Assembly: GCA_018266755.1 (NCBI GenBank)
Contig: JAFDZW010000001.1
Span: 149,635-213,634, forward strand
Source of the DNA: Bacteroidota bacterium
GTDB taxonomy: Bacteria; Bacteroidota; Ignavibacteria; Palsa-1295
DNA length: 64,000 nucleotides
Direction: 5' to 3'
Part shown: in pieces, positions 26,136 to 36,300 of the stretch
Layout: the number at the start of each line of letters is the position of its first letter
Position numbering within the stretch: the stretch's first letter is position 1
Position numbers and translations under genes: made by a program
The notes under the pieces: generated by a model
The model's database searches: none
What the model saw: only the letters and a program-made list of their open reading frames with translations
Told to the model about the DNA's origin: nothing

Positions 26136-27770
26136 ATGAGCTTAACCAGCCTCATACCTGGAGCAACGGATACAAGTGGTGTGATCGCGTTCTCGATTCT
26201 GTTCGATGGCACGCCTATCAGTGGCGAGACGGAGGTTGTACACATAACGGTATCGAAATCATTCAATAAGATATCCTCCGCTACAATAGTGATTCGAGAC
26301 GGTTCGGCGGCGACCCGCGATTTCCCCGTCAGCGATTCTTCCACAATGGTACCGGGCACACTGGTCACGATCGGTCTGGGGTATCATGGCTCGACCGATA
26401 CCATCTTCGAAGGAGTAGTTGTCAAACATGCTCTCAAAATTCGTCCGAACGGAGCGTCGATGCTTGTGATCGAAGCGAAGGACAAGGCCGTAAAGTTGAT
26501 TGCCGCTCGTAAAAGTGCATATTTCATCGACAAGACAGACAGCGATGTCATTACGCAGTTGGCAGGTGACTCCACGCCGCAGGTCGATTCGACAAGCGTA
26601 TCGCATCCGCAGCTCATCCAGTTCGATACGACAGATTGGGATTTCATTTGCACCCGAGCCGAGGCGAACGGTATGCTTGTGCTGACAGACGACGGAAATC
26701 TCATTGTAAAGAAACCGACGACATCGTCGCCATCTATTCTGACGGCGACATTCGGTGATACGATCTTCGAGTTCGATGCTGAAATGGATGCGCGACGACA
26801 GATGCAGTCGGTGGCGAGCCATGCATGGGACTATACGAAGCAGCAGGTACTGCAATCCGAACCAGGATCGGCGACATTCGATGAGAATGGTAATATTCCC
26901 GCCTCCACGATTGCGTCGGTTGTTGGAGCAGATGTCGAGTTGCGCCAATCCGGCAACCGTTCGAACGACGAGTTGAACGAGTGGTCGAATGCCTATGCGC
27001 TACGCAGTGTGATTTCAAAATCGGTCGGTCGAGTGCGGATCCAAGGGACGTCGCTCGTCAAACCGGGTAACATGATTACGCTCGACGGTGTGGGCGACCG
27101 CTTTAACGGCAATGTCTTTGTTTCCGGCGTCCTCCATACGTTCGACGGCGAGTGGCGCACCGACATTCAGTTCGGCTGGAAATCTGAATGGTTTTTTACA
27201 AAGGAAGGCGTGACCGAGAAACCGGCTGCCGGCTTGGTGGCCGGAGTAAACGGCTTGCAGATCGGTCTCGTGCTCGACACCAACGATTCCGACGGTCAAT
27301 ACCGTGTCAAAGTGTCCGTGCCGACGATCACATCGGGCAACGAAGGCCTTTGGGCACGGGTCGCGACGCTCGATGCCGGTGCAAAGCGTGGTACCTACTT
27401 CCGACCGCAACCGAACGACGAAGTGGTGCTCGGATTTCTCGACAACGACCCGCGCGAACCAATCATCCTCGGATATCTGCATAGTTCGTCGTCGCATGAG
27501 TCACCGTTTCCAGAGACCAGCGGAAAAGAACAGTACGGCATTCTAACCAAGGCCGGGACTAAAGTAATGTTCGACGATTCGGTGCCGACATTGACCCTGC
27601 TCGTCAAAGCAAGCGCAGGCGAGAAGTCGATCGTAATCAACGACGACACTGGCGCGCTCATCATGAAAGATGAGAATCAGAACTCGATCAAGATGGATGC
27701 GACCGGAATCACGATCAGTTCTTCGAGTGGGATTGTAACGATCAAAGGGTCGCAAGTACTCATCAATTGA
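26136..27770 (+). CDS. VgrG-like central spike protein (Afp8-like)
   Basis: 544 residues. The N-terminal gp27/late-control-D-like region (about 1-350; VTIGLGYHGSTDTIFEGVVVKH) is followed by a gp5-type OB-fold (about 365-460; GLQIGLVLDTNDSDGQYRVKV, VVLGFLDNDPREPIILGYLHS) and a short beta-helix spike with repeating IKMDATGITISSSSGIVTI strands. The trimer pierces the target. The PAAR tip gene follows directly. Confidence 0.93.
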   Translation: MSLTSLIPGATDTSGVIAFSILFDGTPISGETEVVHITVSKSFNKISSATIVIRDGSAATRDFPVSDSSTMVPGTLVTIGLGYHGSTDTIFEGVVVKHALKIRPNGASMLVIEAKDKAVKLIAARKSAYFIDKTDSDVITQLAGDSTPQVDSTSVSHPQLIQFDTTDWDFICTRAEANGMLVLTDDGNLIVKKPTTSSPSILTATFGDTIFEFDAEMDARRQMQSVASHAWDYTKQQVLQSEPGSATFDENGNIPASTIASVVGADVELRQSGNRSNDELNEWSNAYALRSVISKSVGRVRIQGTSLVKPGNMITLDGVGDRFNGNVFVSGVLHTFDGEWRTDIQFGWKSEWFFTKEGVTEKPAAGLVAGVNGLQIGLVLDTNDSDGQYRVKVSVPTITSGNEGLWARVATLDAGAKRGTYFRPQPNDEVVLGFLDNDPREPIILGYLHSSSSHESPFPETSGKEQYGILTKAGTKVMFDDSVPTLTLLVKASAGEKSIVINDDTGALIMKDENQNSIKMDATGITISSSSGIVTIKGSQVLIN

Positions 27771-27781
27771 CCGAAGTACCG

Positions 27782-28075
27782 ATGCCGCCAGCAGCAAGAG
27801 TCGGGGACAATCATATCTGCCCGATGGCAAATCCGAACGGCAGCCCGCATGCGGGCGGGCCGATTATGCCGCCTGGTGTGACGACTGTGCTTATCGGCGG
27901 GGCGCCTGCAGCAGTGCTTGGCACAATGTGCACCTGCGCGGGACCGCCGGATAGCATTGCGAAGGGCTCAGCAACGGTACTCATCGGCGGGCAGCCCGCT
28001 GCACGACTCGGTGATTCAACTGCTCACGGTGGTTCTGTTGCCGCAGGACTTGCAACGGTGCAGATCGGCGGCTAA
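27782..28075 (+). CDS. PAAR-domain spike tip protein (Afp10-like)
   Basis: 97 residues from the ATG at 27782, with five extra codons possible from a TTG at 27767. The PAAR pattern is clear: PAARVGDNHICPM, two VLIGG(A/Q)PAA repeats, CTCAGPP, and STAHGG. His and Cys residues are placed to bind a metal ion at the cone tip. It sharpens the VgrG-like spike. Confidence 0.92.
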   Translation: MPPAARVGDNHICPMANPNGSPHAGGPIMPPGVTTVLIGGAPAAVLGTMCTCAGPPDSIAKGSATVLIGGQPAARLGDSTAHGGSVAAGLATVQIGG

Positions 28076-28100
28076 CTACAAATTTTGCAAAGGAGCAACG

Positions 28101-28523
28101 ATGGCTCAAGAAAAGATCGACCGCTCATTCCTCGGTATCGGCTGGAGTTTTCCGCCCACGTTCCGACGCGAATTCTATGGAGTCGAAATGCTTCATGAAG
28201 AAGCGGACGTCCAGAGCTCTCTTGGAATTATCCTCTCGACGATTACCGGAGAGCGCGTGATGTTGCCGACCTTCGGAGCGAACTTACAGCCGTATGTCTT
28301 CGAACCGATGAACGTGCCGAACATCGAGATGATCAAGAAGATCGTTCACGATGCGCTCGTCTATCACGAGCCTCGTATCATCGTCAATGATGTGACTGCA
28401 ACCCCCGATCAGCAGAACGGGGTATTGCTGATCGATGTCGCGTATACGATCATTACGACTAATACGCGCTATAATTATGTCTATCCGTTTTACGTCACCG
28501 AAGCAACGAACATTACCACATGA
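28101..28523 (+). CDS. Baseplate gp25-like protein (Afp9-like)
   Basis: 140 residues from the ATG at 28101, which has a good AGGAG eight bases upstream; the longer open frame from 27918 overlaps PAAR and is spurious. GPW/gp25 features: LGIGWSFPPTF, the acidic E-x-D-V-x-S-S-L helix (EEADVQSSLGIILSTITGE) and MLPTFGANL. It initiates sheath assembly at the baseplate. The stop overlaps the next start (ATGA). Confidence 0.93.
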   Translation: MAQEKIDRSFLGIGWSFPPTFRREFYGVEMLHEEADVQSSLGIILSTITGERVMLPTFGANLQPYVFEPMNVPNIEMIKKIVHDALVYHEPRIIVNDVTATPDQQNGVLLIDVAYTIITTNTRYNYVYPFYVTEATNITT

Positions 28524-31500
28524 ACGACTGTCAATGCCATTGCGACCCGACGAGTGACGGTACTGCACAACTCGGCAGATACCTTGCTGCGCTGGACCCG
28601 TCGTACGCACCGATCGACGGACGAAGCTTCGAGGATTTGCTGGTGTTCGCGAAGCGATATGCCGATCAGGTGCGATTTTACGACGTGCCGGGGAGTACGA
28701 TCCCCGAGGTTTCCGACCCGGTTCACGAAAGTCGTCGTCTGTTCTTTCGTTCGAATCCGGCGATTGTCGATGCGGCCAAAACCATTAAGAATATAAAGGA
28801 ACGCAAGACGGACTTCGAAGCATTACGCGAGTCACTCGAAACATATCCATCCCGTGACAGTTTTCTTGAAGTCTGCAATGCCGTGGTGTCGATGCTCGGT
28901 GCCGCTGATACGTGGTATTCCGCAATCGTCAAGAACGATCCTGTTCATGCCGGCCTCGATCAACAGATCGCCGCAGCAATTAAAGGGTATACCTCAAAGG
29001 TGCCGGGCTACGAAGCCGGGTATAACACGATCGACGAGGCACATCCGCTCGGACTCGACTTCTCGAAGATCGCGAATAAATCTGTGTGGGGAATTGGCGG
29101 CACAGTAATTCCAGACGACTCGATCTATCAAGGACCGTTGTATGAGGACAAAATCCGCTATGCGGGAGTCCACTTTGAAGACGTATTCTACGCAATCTAC
29201 GAGTTTTTGACCGATGCGGTTGCTGCCGCTCACGGCGATGAAGTAAGCTGGGCAGAATTCTTCCGACGCGATATTGCGGTAGTTGCCGCGTCGATTGCAA
29301 CCACAACACCGGCAACGATTCGTGCGGAATACGACGAACGTCGCGAACTCGTCGAAGCTGATCCAATCCAGCAGAACTTCGGTGTGCTGTTTGATCCCAT
29401 CCTCAAGATGGTTGTCCAGATCGATCATTGGTATTCCCAGTCGATCCCCGGGCATCCTCTTCACAACGATCTCTCGCTCGCAATCGACTCGTATTTGGGG
29501 ACACAGTTTCGTCGGGCGATTTCGTATGCTGAAGCGTATCGTTATGTCGATGCGAAACATTCGATCTCTATCGACATTACTCGCGTCGTGAATCAAGAGT
29601 TGTGGGGACTCGAACAGACGATTGATCCGGATGCAAGCGTGTATGTCGGCGAGAACCTCGAAGACATGATCCGCTCGGCCGCATTGTTTGTCGACGATGT
29701 GTTCAACACGATATTCGCATTTCTCGACAAGACCGTCGAGGAACGTGCAGTGGTGTATCTGCAAAAGGCACTCGAGGAATTTCCGGGGCATCAGCCCCAC
29801 GTGACATTGTTCATTGCCTTCCTCGAACTCTTCCGCATCGCGCAAGATCAGCTCAATGGGTTGACTCAGCGCATGCTGGATTATTATTATGCCGATATTC
29901 TCCAACTCGATAGAAAGCCTGCCGAGCCCGATCATGCATTTGTGGTGTTCGAATTGGCACAGAGTGCTGCCGGGCCGTTCGATCTTCCGGCCGGCACGCT
30001 CCTCAAAGCTGGCAAAGATGCATCGGGACACGACCTGACATATCAAACACAGAGTGATCTGGTCGTGCATGCAGCCAAGGTCAAAGAGCTAAAATCGGTC
30101 TTCATTCAAAAGACTGTTGATGCAGCCGCCAATCCTGGAAAAGTGATCGGCGTCTATGCGAGACCGGTTGCAAATTCAGGCGACGGTATCGGCGGCGACT
30201 TTACCGACCCGAGCAAGAAATGGCCCACGTTTGGGACCGGTGCACCTGTTGTAGCAAGCCGTAGTAACATTTGTGACTACATCGAAGCCGAAAAGCAGCA
30301 ACTTCATCCGGTTAAAACTACCGGGATCGGATTTGCCGTTGCTTCGCCTCATCTATACCTGCAAGGAGGCAATCGGATTATTGGCTGGCGCGTACCAGGC
30401 CTTTCAAAAATTCTGACGGATCCGACCAAGCCCGCGACAATCAGACTCACGGGCGAAAAAGGGTGGATCAGCGTCCTCTCCAACAGCGGTCAGAATGTTG
30501 TAGCAGCAATGCGTGCGGCGCTCGATCAAGGTGATTTTTCAAAACTTGGGGCTATTGACACGTCAGCCTGTGTGGTCATCGACCCAGCAGCAAATCTCGA
30601 AGAGATTCTTGTCTATCTTCCTGTAGCGGAGAAGGGGATTATTCAGTTTGATAAGAAGATTCATACCGGATCGAGTTACTCGACGACATCGCCGGTAATG
30701 GAGCTCTCGATCGACTCATTGAATGTGTTAGTGTCCGATTATATCATGTCCGAGATTGCGACACAATCGGTAGAAGTACGCGTTGGCTCTATCTCGACGA
30801 CACAAGACGCGGCGGGGAATACGGTTCCGGCTCTGAATTTTGACGGGTTGCGTACACTCGTGCTCCAAAACGAAGCGATGGTTTTTGCACCCGGAAAACC
30901 ATTCGATCCATATACGGCATATCCGTCGCTTGGTAAGTCGTTCTATATTGGCACCAACGAAGTATTCTCGAAGTCGCTCGGAGAGCTTTCCATCAACATA
31001 AAGAAAACAAAGGACGGCGACGTTGTGCCAGATTTATCAAATGACAAATGGGGATCGACAATCAGCATTCTCGACGGTCGGCAGTGGAAATCGCTAATGA
31101 CAGATGTGGGGCAGTCGTATTCACGTACCCAGCTTGCAGGCAATGTTCTTACACCCATCGTTTCTTCGCCTCCCGAATTTAATTCGGAGTTGATGATGAA
31201 GAAAGCGGCAACACTGCCATCGAGCGGTGGAGACGCGACGAAGGCGACAACCACTCTGTTCCGTTCGCTGATCGAACCGATCACCCAGTACGATTTAAGC
31301 AAGACAAAGGGATTTATTCGCGTTACGAATACACTCGAACCGAGCACAAACGATAGAGGGTCGGTCATGCAGAGCGCCCAGGACCTTGCTCCCGACCTCC
31401 AAATCAGCGATGTATCACTGAGCTACTATGCATCGATCGATCGTCTCAAGCCTGGGGTCGATCAGTATTTTCATATCTATCCGTTCGGGGTCGCAGAAGT

Positions 31501-33343
31501 CCTGCTCGAGGGCGCTGTCACTTCAGCCCCATCGCTCGCTCTTAATGCCGGACAAAAGTTGCTTCCGCAATTTACATTTACTGACGGTACGAGCACCCGA
31601 GCAACAACTACAGGATCAGAATACATCGGTGATACCATCCGCAAAAGAGTCGATGTCACCTGTAGTGGCAAGACGGCGAACGATCTCGCACTTGGCAAAT
31701 TGCTGTACGAATCGAGTGGATTGCGCGCCGCACGTGAGGGTGGGTTCAACCAGTACTCTGGTTCGATCGAACAGGAAGGATCGCTCTATATCGGCATCGA
31801 GAAACTCAATCCGCTTGATTCGATTGCATTACTCTTTCAATTCGCGGAAGGAAGTGCGACGGACGAAGATGACGACCCTCCGCAGATTCGGTGGTCGTAT
31901 CTGATTGGAAACGAGTGGCGTCCGCTCCCTCAAGAACATCTGATCTCCGATTCCACGTATGGATTTCAAACAACGGGTATCGTCAAGATCGATGTACCGG
32001 GCGATGCGAATACACATCATACAATGATCACCGACGGGCTCTTGTGGTTCTGTGCCAGTGTCGAGGATCATACCGACCGCATCCCGATGCTCGTCGATAT
32101 CGTAGCACAGGCGGTCGAAACGCAACTTGCATCTGTGACCGGGATTGACCAAGCCCATTTCGATACCGCACTGCCGGCTGGAACGATCAGTGCACTTACA
32201 ATTAAACGTGCCGAGATCAGCTCGGTAACGCAGCCGTTTGCATCCTTCGATGGGAAGCACCGCGAAGTCGGTGCCGAATATTACCGTCGCGTTAGTGAGC
32301 GCTTGCGTCATAAAGGACGCGCTGTCACCGCGAAAGATTACGAGTTGCTCGTGCTCGAGGCATTTCCGAGCATCTATAAAGTAAAGTGCCTCACGACAAG
32401 TGATCCGAATTGTTTTTGTCGCGAATCCGATCCCAACAACACATCGCATCAGCACGACTGTTGCGGTCCGCAGGTTGCTCCGGGGCATGTCACACTCATT
32501 CCAATCGCGGACTTGAAGCATCGTAACGGGACGAATCCGTTACAGCCGAAAACCAGCAGATTGACATTGCTTGAAATCGAGGATTATCTGTCGGCTCGTA
32601 CATCCCCGTTCGTATCGGTGTATGCCAAGAATCCGGTATATGAACAAGTGCTCTGCTACTTCCGCGTTCAGTTTGTCAGCGGAGCAGATACCGGCTATTA
32701 TCTTGCAACGCTGAACAACGAACTAATCAAATTCCTGACCCCGTGGGCATTCAGTGAAGATGCCGACGTCTCATTCGGTCAGAAGATCTATGCATCGACG
32801 GTCATCCGCTTTATCGAAAGCCGCGACTACGTCGATTTTATCGATGATTTTCTCATGTTCGTCTGCAAGGACTGTTGTTGTCCGACCCAGCCGGCCATCG
32901 CGACGAAAGATACTCCTGCGACGGCTCCGACGTTCCCAGAGCAACTTGCGGCGGCACTAGATTGCTGCGACCTCGAGACGCTGTTCGAAGCAGCGCCGAA
33001 TCTGCTCGGTGAAACAGTCGTCTCCCCATCGACTCCACGCAGTATCCTGGTATCGGCTAATAAGCATATTATCCTGCCGTATGAGGTACCGCCGAATCTG
33101 ACACCCTGTGAAAAGCGAGCTGCACAAAGTGTATTGGGGACAGCGAACCAAATGACACCGGGCGGTGGGGAAGTATCTCCGATGGCGCCTAGTCAGGAGG
33201 CTGCAATCGCAGTGGTAGCTACCCAACAGGTATCTCGAGCGGGCTCAACTGTTGCCAAGGAAATAGTTGCCGCAAAGAAGCAACCGGCAACCTCCGCATC
33301 AAAGACGACCAAAGTGTCGTCACGAACCTCCGGGAAAAAATAG
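28520..33343 (+). CDS. Large baseplate wedge protein (Afp11/gp6-like)
   Basis: 1607 residues, larger than most relatives. The middle and C-terminal parts match eCIS baseplate assembly proteins (DHAFVVFELAQSAAGPFDLPAGTLLKAGKDA; later ITVKRAEIS-like region, YYRRVSERLRHKGRAVTAKDYE, and a gpJ-like C-terminus). The N-terminal 460 residues hold an internal duplication: residues 132-230 and 304-402 share WYS, H-L, SKI/TRVVNQ-x-x-WG, PD-S-Y, EDxIR-A, DVF and FL at matching spacing. Cysteine clusters occur at residues 4-8 (CQCHC), 1298-1315 and 1449-1454. The final 60 residues are basic and low-complexity. Confidence 0.88.
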   Translation: MNDCQCHCDPTSDGTAQLGRYLAALDPSYAPIDGRSFEDLLVFAKRYADQVRFYDVPGSTIPEVSDPVHESRRLFFRSNPAIVDAAKTIKNIKERKTDFEALRESLETYPSRDSFLEVCNAVVSMLGAADTWYSAIVKNDPVHAGLDQQIAAAIKGYTSKVPGYEAGYNTIDEAHPLGLDFSKIANKSVWGIGGTVIPDDSIYQGPLYEDKIRYAGVHFEDVFYAIYEFLTDAVAAAHGDEVSWAEFFRRDIAVVAASIATTTPATIRAEYDERRELVEADPIQQNFGVLFDPILKMVVQIDHWYSQSIPGHPLHNDLSLAIDSYLGTQFRRAISYAEAYRYVDAKHSISIDITRVVNQELWGLEQTIDPDASVYVGENLEDMIRSAALFVDDVFNTIFAFLDKTVEERAVVYLQKALEEFPGHQPHVTLFIAFLELFRIAQDQLNGLTQRMLDYYYADILQLDRKPAEPDHAFVVFELAQSAAGPFDLPAGTLLKAGKDASGHDLTYQTQSDLVVHAAKVKELKSVFIQKTVDAAANPGKVIGVYARPVANSGDGIGGDFTDPSKKWPTFGTGAPVVASRSNICDYIEAEKQQLHPVKTTGIGFAVASPHLYLQGGNRIIGWRVPGLSKILTDPTKPATIRLTGEKGWISVLSNSGQNVVAAMRAALDQGDFSKLGAIDTSACVVIDPAANLEEILVYLPVAEKGIIQFDKKIHTGSSYSTTSPVMELSIDSLNVLVSDYIMSEIATQSVEVRVGSISTTQDAAGNTVPALNFDGLRTLVLQNEAMVFAPGKPFDPYTAYPSLGKSFYIGTNEVFSKSLGELSINIKKTKDGDVVPDLSNDKWGSTISILDGRQWKSLMTDVGQSYSRTQLAGNVLTPIVSSPPEFNSELMMKKAATLPSSGGDATKATTTLFRSLIEPITQYDLSKTKGFIRVTNTLEPSTNDRGSVMQSAQDLAPDLQISDVSLSYYASIDRLKPGVDQYFHIYPFGVAEVLLEGAVTSAPSLALNAGQKLLPQFTFTDGTSTRATTTGSEYIGDTIRKRVDVTCSGKTANDLALGKLLYESSGLRAAREGGFNQYSGSIEQEGSLYIGIEKLNPLDSIALLFQFAEGSATDEDDDPPQIRWSYLIGNEWRPLPQEHLISDSTYGFQTTGIVKIDVPGDANTHHTMITDGLLWFCASVEDHTDRIPMLVDIVAQAVETQLASVTGIDQAHFDTALPAGTISALTIKRAEISSVTQPFASFDGKHREVGAEYYRRVSERLRHKGRAVTAKDYELLVLEAFPSIYKVKCLTTSDPNCFCRESDPNNTSHQHDCCGPQVAPGHVTLIPIADLKHRNGTNPLQPKTSRLTLLEIEDYLSARTSPFVSVYAKNPVYEQVLCYFRVQFVSGADTGYYLATLNNELIKFLTPWAFSEDADVSFGQKIYASTVIRFIESRDYVDFIDDFLMFVCKDCCCPTQPAIATKDTPATAPTFPEQLAAALDCCDLETLFEAAPNLLGETVVSPSTPRSILVSANKHIILPYEVPPNLTPCEKRAAQSVLGTANQMTPGGGEVSPMAPSQEAAIAVVATQQVSRAGSTVAKEIVAAKKQPATSASKTTKVSSRTSGKK

Positions 33344-33391
33344 CCGGGATCAATTATACTCATCGTCCAGACTTTGAAAGGACCGTTAACT

Positions 33392-36300
33392 ATGGCAGAC
33401 TCGATCGTTCTCAATAAGTCGAATCCGCTTTTGCCAGCCGAAGATTATACCGGACTCCGCGCAACGGGGTTTGACGCCATTGAGCGACTCGGCCACATGC
33501 TCTGGACCGATTACAATAATTCCGATCCCGGAATCTCGATCCTCGAAGCTGTTTGTTACGCCATCACCGATCTCGCGTATCGCACCGGCTTTGCAGTAAA
33601 AGATATACTCGCACCGGAAACACTGACGCCGGAAACTTGGAAGCAGATCTTCTATACCGCCCGGCAAATCCTCCCGAACAACCCGTTGACGATCGAAGAT
33701 TACCGCAAGCTTCTCATCGATGTCCCGGGAATCCGAAACGCATGGCTCGAGCCGAGCAAGGACTACGAAGTACCGGTCTGGGTGGACTATAATCGTTGGG
33801 ATGTCCGCTTCGATCAAGACTGCCAGTGCGAACAGCCGCATGAAGATGAATGTCTTGGTAAGCTCCGGCTCGATCCGCTGATGCACGGCGATCTGAATAT
33901 CTGCAAAGAAAATCAGGCAACGATCGACGCGATCACCAAACGTATCGATGCGCTCACCACCCATGGCGATACACTGAAGGAGAAGTACGACACAATAGCG
34001 AAAGAGAACCCGAACTCCGAAGGACCCGACGGTAAGCCGATTCCAACGAAGGAGATGGTTGAAGTTCAACGCCGTATCGATGCTCTGACGCAACGGGCTG
34101 TCGATCTCAAGGCTATTGTCAATAAGCACGTGACTCCGACCAACCTCGATTCAAAAATCGTCGAATTCGAAGGTCTCTACAATGTGATGATCGAGTATGA
34201 AGAAGACGTCCTCGATGCCGGTCACCGTGAATCAGTTCGTCAACTCGCGATCGATCGTTTGGCGCGTCATCGCAACCTGTGCGAAGATTTTCTCTCGGTT
34301 GATGCGGTCGAATATGAGGACTTCGGGATTCGGGCATCGATCGAACTCGAAGAAACGGCCGATCCCGACCAGGTGCTTGCCGAGATGTTCTTCGAATTGT
34401 ATCGGTACTTCACTCCGTCGGTGCCTCGGTTGACCCTCGAGCAGATGCTCGAACGGGGGTATCAGGTGGACGAAATCTTCGAAGGACCGGCGCTCGATCA
34501 TGGATGGATCGACTCGACCGATCTGGAGGCGACGGATCTGTATCGGGATATTTATCTTTCGGATCTGCTTGCAACGATCGCGTCGATCTCGGGTGTCAAA
34601 GGAATTTTGTACTTCCATATCGTCCAGACCAATGCTGCGGTCACGGATACACTCGAATCGGCTCGCCGGTTCTTCGCACAATGGGTCGAACGGCTCCAGG
34701 CCGAGCGGAAAGTCGCGAGGATCGTCCCGGAGCGGTCGTCGGTGCTGATGTGTAAGTCTCGAGAGATCTATTCATACTATAGCGGACGTGACGACGACCG
34801 ACGTCCGGCACGAATGCTGAAATTGTTCGGCGATCTCAAAGCGGCCGAACGTTCGCATGATCTGACAGGACATGATACCGATCTTCCGATCCCAGTCGGC
34901 GAAAACATGCAGTTGCAGGATTACTACCCGATCACGTATTCACTACCGATGACCTACGGTGTGAGCGAACGTGCGGGGCTGCCAGCCAATGCGAGCGAAC
35001 TGCGGAAAGTCCAGGCGTTACAGTTGCGTGGGTATCTGCTCTTCTTCGAGCAAATGCTGTTCGACTATCTTGTGCAGCTCGATCATATTCGAGACCTGTA
35101 TACGTTCGATCTGACACCGAAGCATACATATTTCGCAGCCGCAGTCAACCAACTCGCAGGCTTACAAGAGATATTGATGCATGGGACACATGCTCCGAAT
35201 CAAACATCGGATCAGGTTGCAGCAACATTCAGCCATATCGTGCAAGGTCTGGTCGAGAATCAAGAGTTGTTCGCGTTGCGTCGGAATACATTTCTCGATC
35301 ACATGCTCGCACGCTTCGGTGAAGATCTATCCGAGTATGAAGGGATCGTACGAAGTCAGTGGCCGAATTCAGACAAACGTCTGATTCGAGACAAGTCGAA
35401 TATCCTGCGTGACGGACACTATTACGGAATCAGCTCCGGTCGCAGCCAAGGCTATAATTATGCATCGGCGCGTTATTGGGATACCGAGAATATATCGGGT
35501 ACGGAGCGCCGTGCGGGCCGTCTACTTGGTTTTGCCGATGTCCGTCGCCGCTCGCTTGTTCCGACAAATATCATTGTTCGCGATGCCGCTGCCGAAACAC
35601 CAACTCGGTCCACCGCACCGGCCTCAACACCTCCACCGCCAAAGAAAGAGATTGTCATCGTCGATTCGACAGCGCAAGGTGACCCGCTTCTGGTAAGCGT
35701 CCCGGTGCTTGACGGATGCTGTGCGGAATCACTGCTGACCGACATTCTCACGCATGCTTCGAACAAAAAGTTTTTTGTGTTCCGCTCCGAGCGCAAGCAA
35801 AAAAGCCGAGCCACGGCCGGCATCGTCGGGACGTTCTGGTTCGAGCTATACAACGGTACCGATCCGAAGACAGCGGACCTTCTTGCAACTGGGAAGAAGT
35901 ACGAAAAGCCCGAACAGCGTGCCGAAGCGTTCTCGCGGCTCGAAGCGATTATGGCGGCAATCAACGCGAACGAGGGAATGCACCTCGTCGAACATATTTT
36001 ACTCCGCCCCAAGATTGATCAGGTGGTCGGTGAGGACGCTACAGTTATGCCTGTCTCACTCCTCGACATTTGTCTCGATGCGTGTGATATTGCAATCGGC
36101 GCAGGTCAAAATACCGATACGATTCATTATCGCAAGAAGATCACTCGCATTCCGGCAAAATTGTGTTACGGGCTGCCACCCTGGCAGCTTGAGTATATGG
36201 GGTTTAATTCCACGACCAAGCTGTTCGACGAATCGGTACTCTTCCAGAAGGTACCGACCGACGGGACGCCGATGATCAACCTTCGCTTCCTGCGGTATGA

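Noticed and set aside
22871-28523. Type VI secretion system
   Set aside because: VgrG-, PAAR- and gp25-like genes are present but no TssJ/L/M membrane complex or ClpV; the sheath is phage/Afp type.
28994-30070. 358-codon open frame on the - strand
   Set aside because: Lies wholly inside the Afp11-like gene in antisense; its codon phase mirrors the real gene and the product resembles no family.
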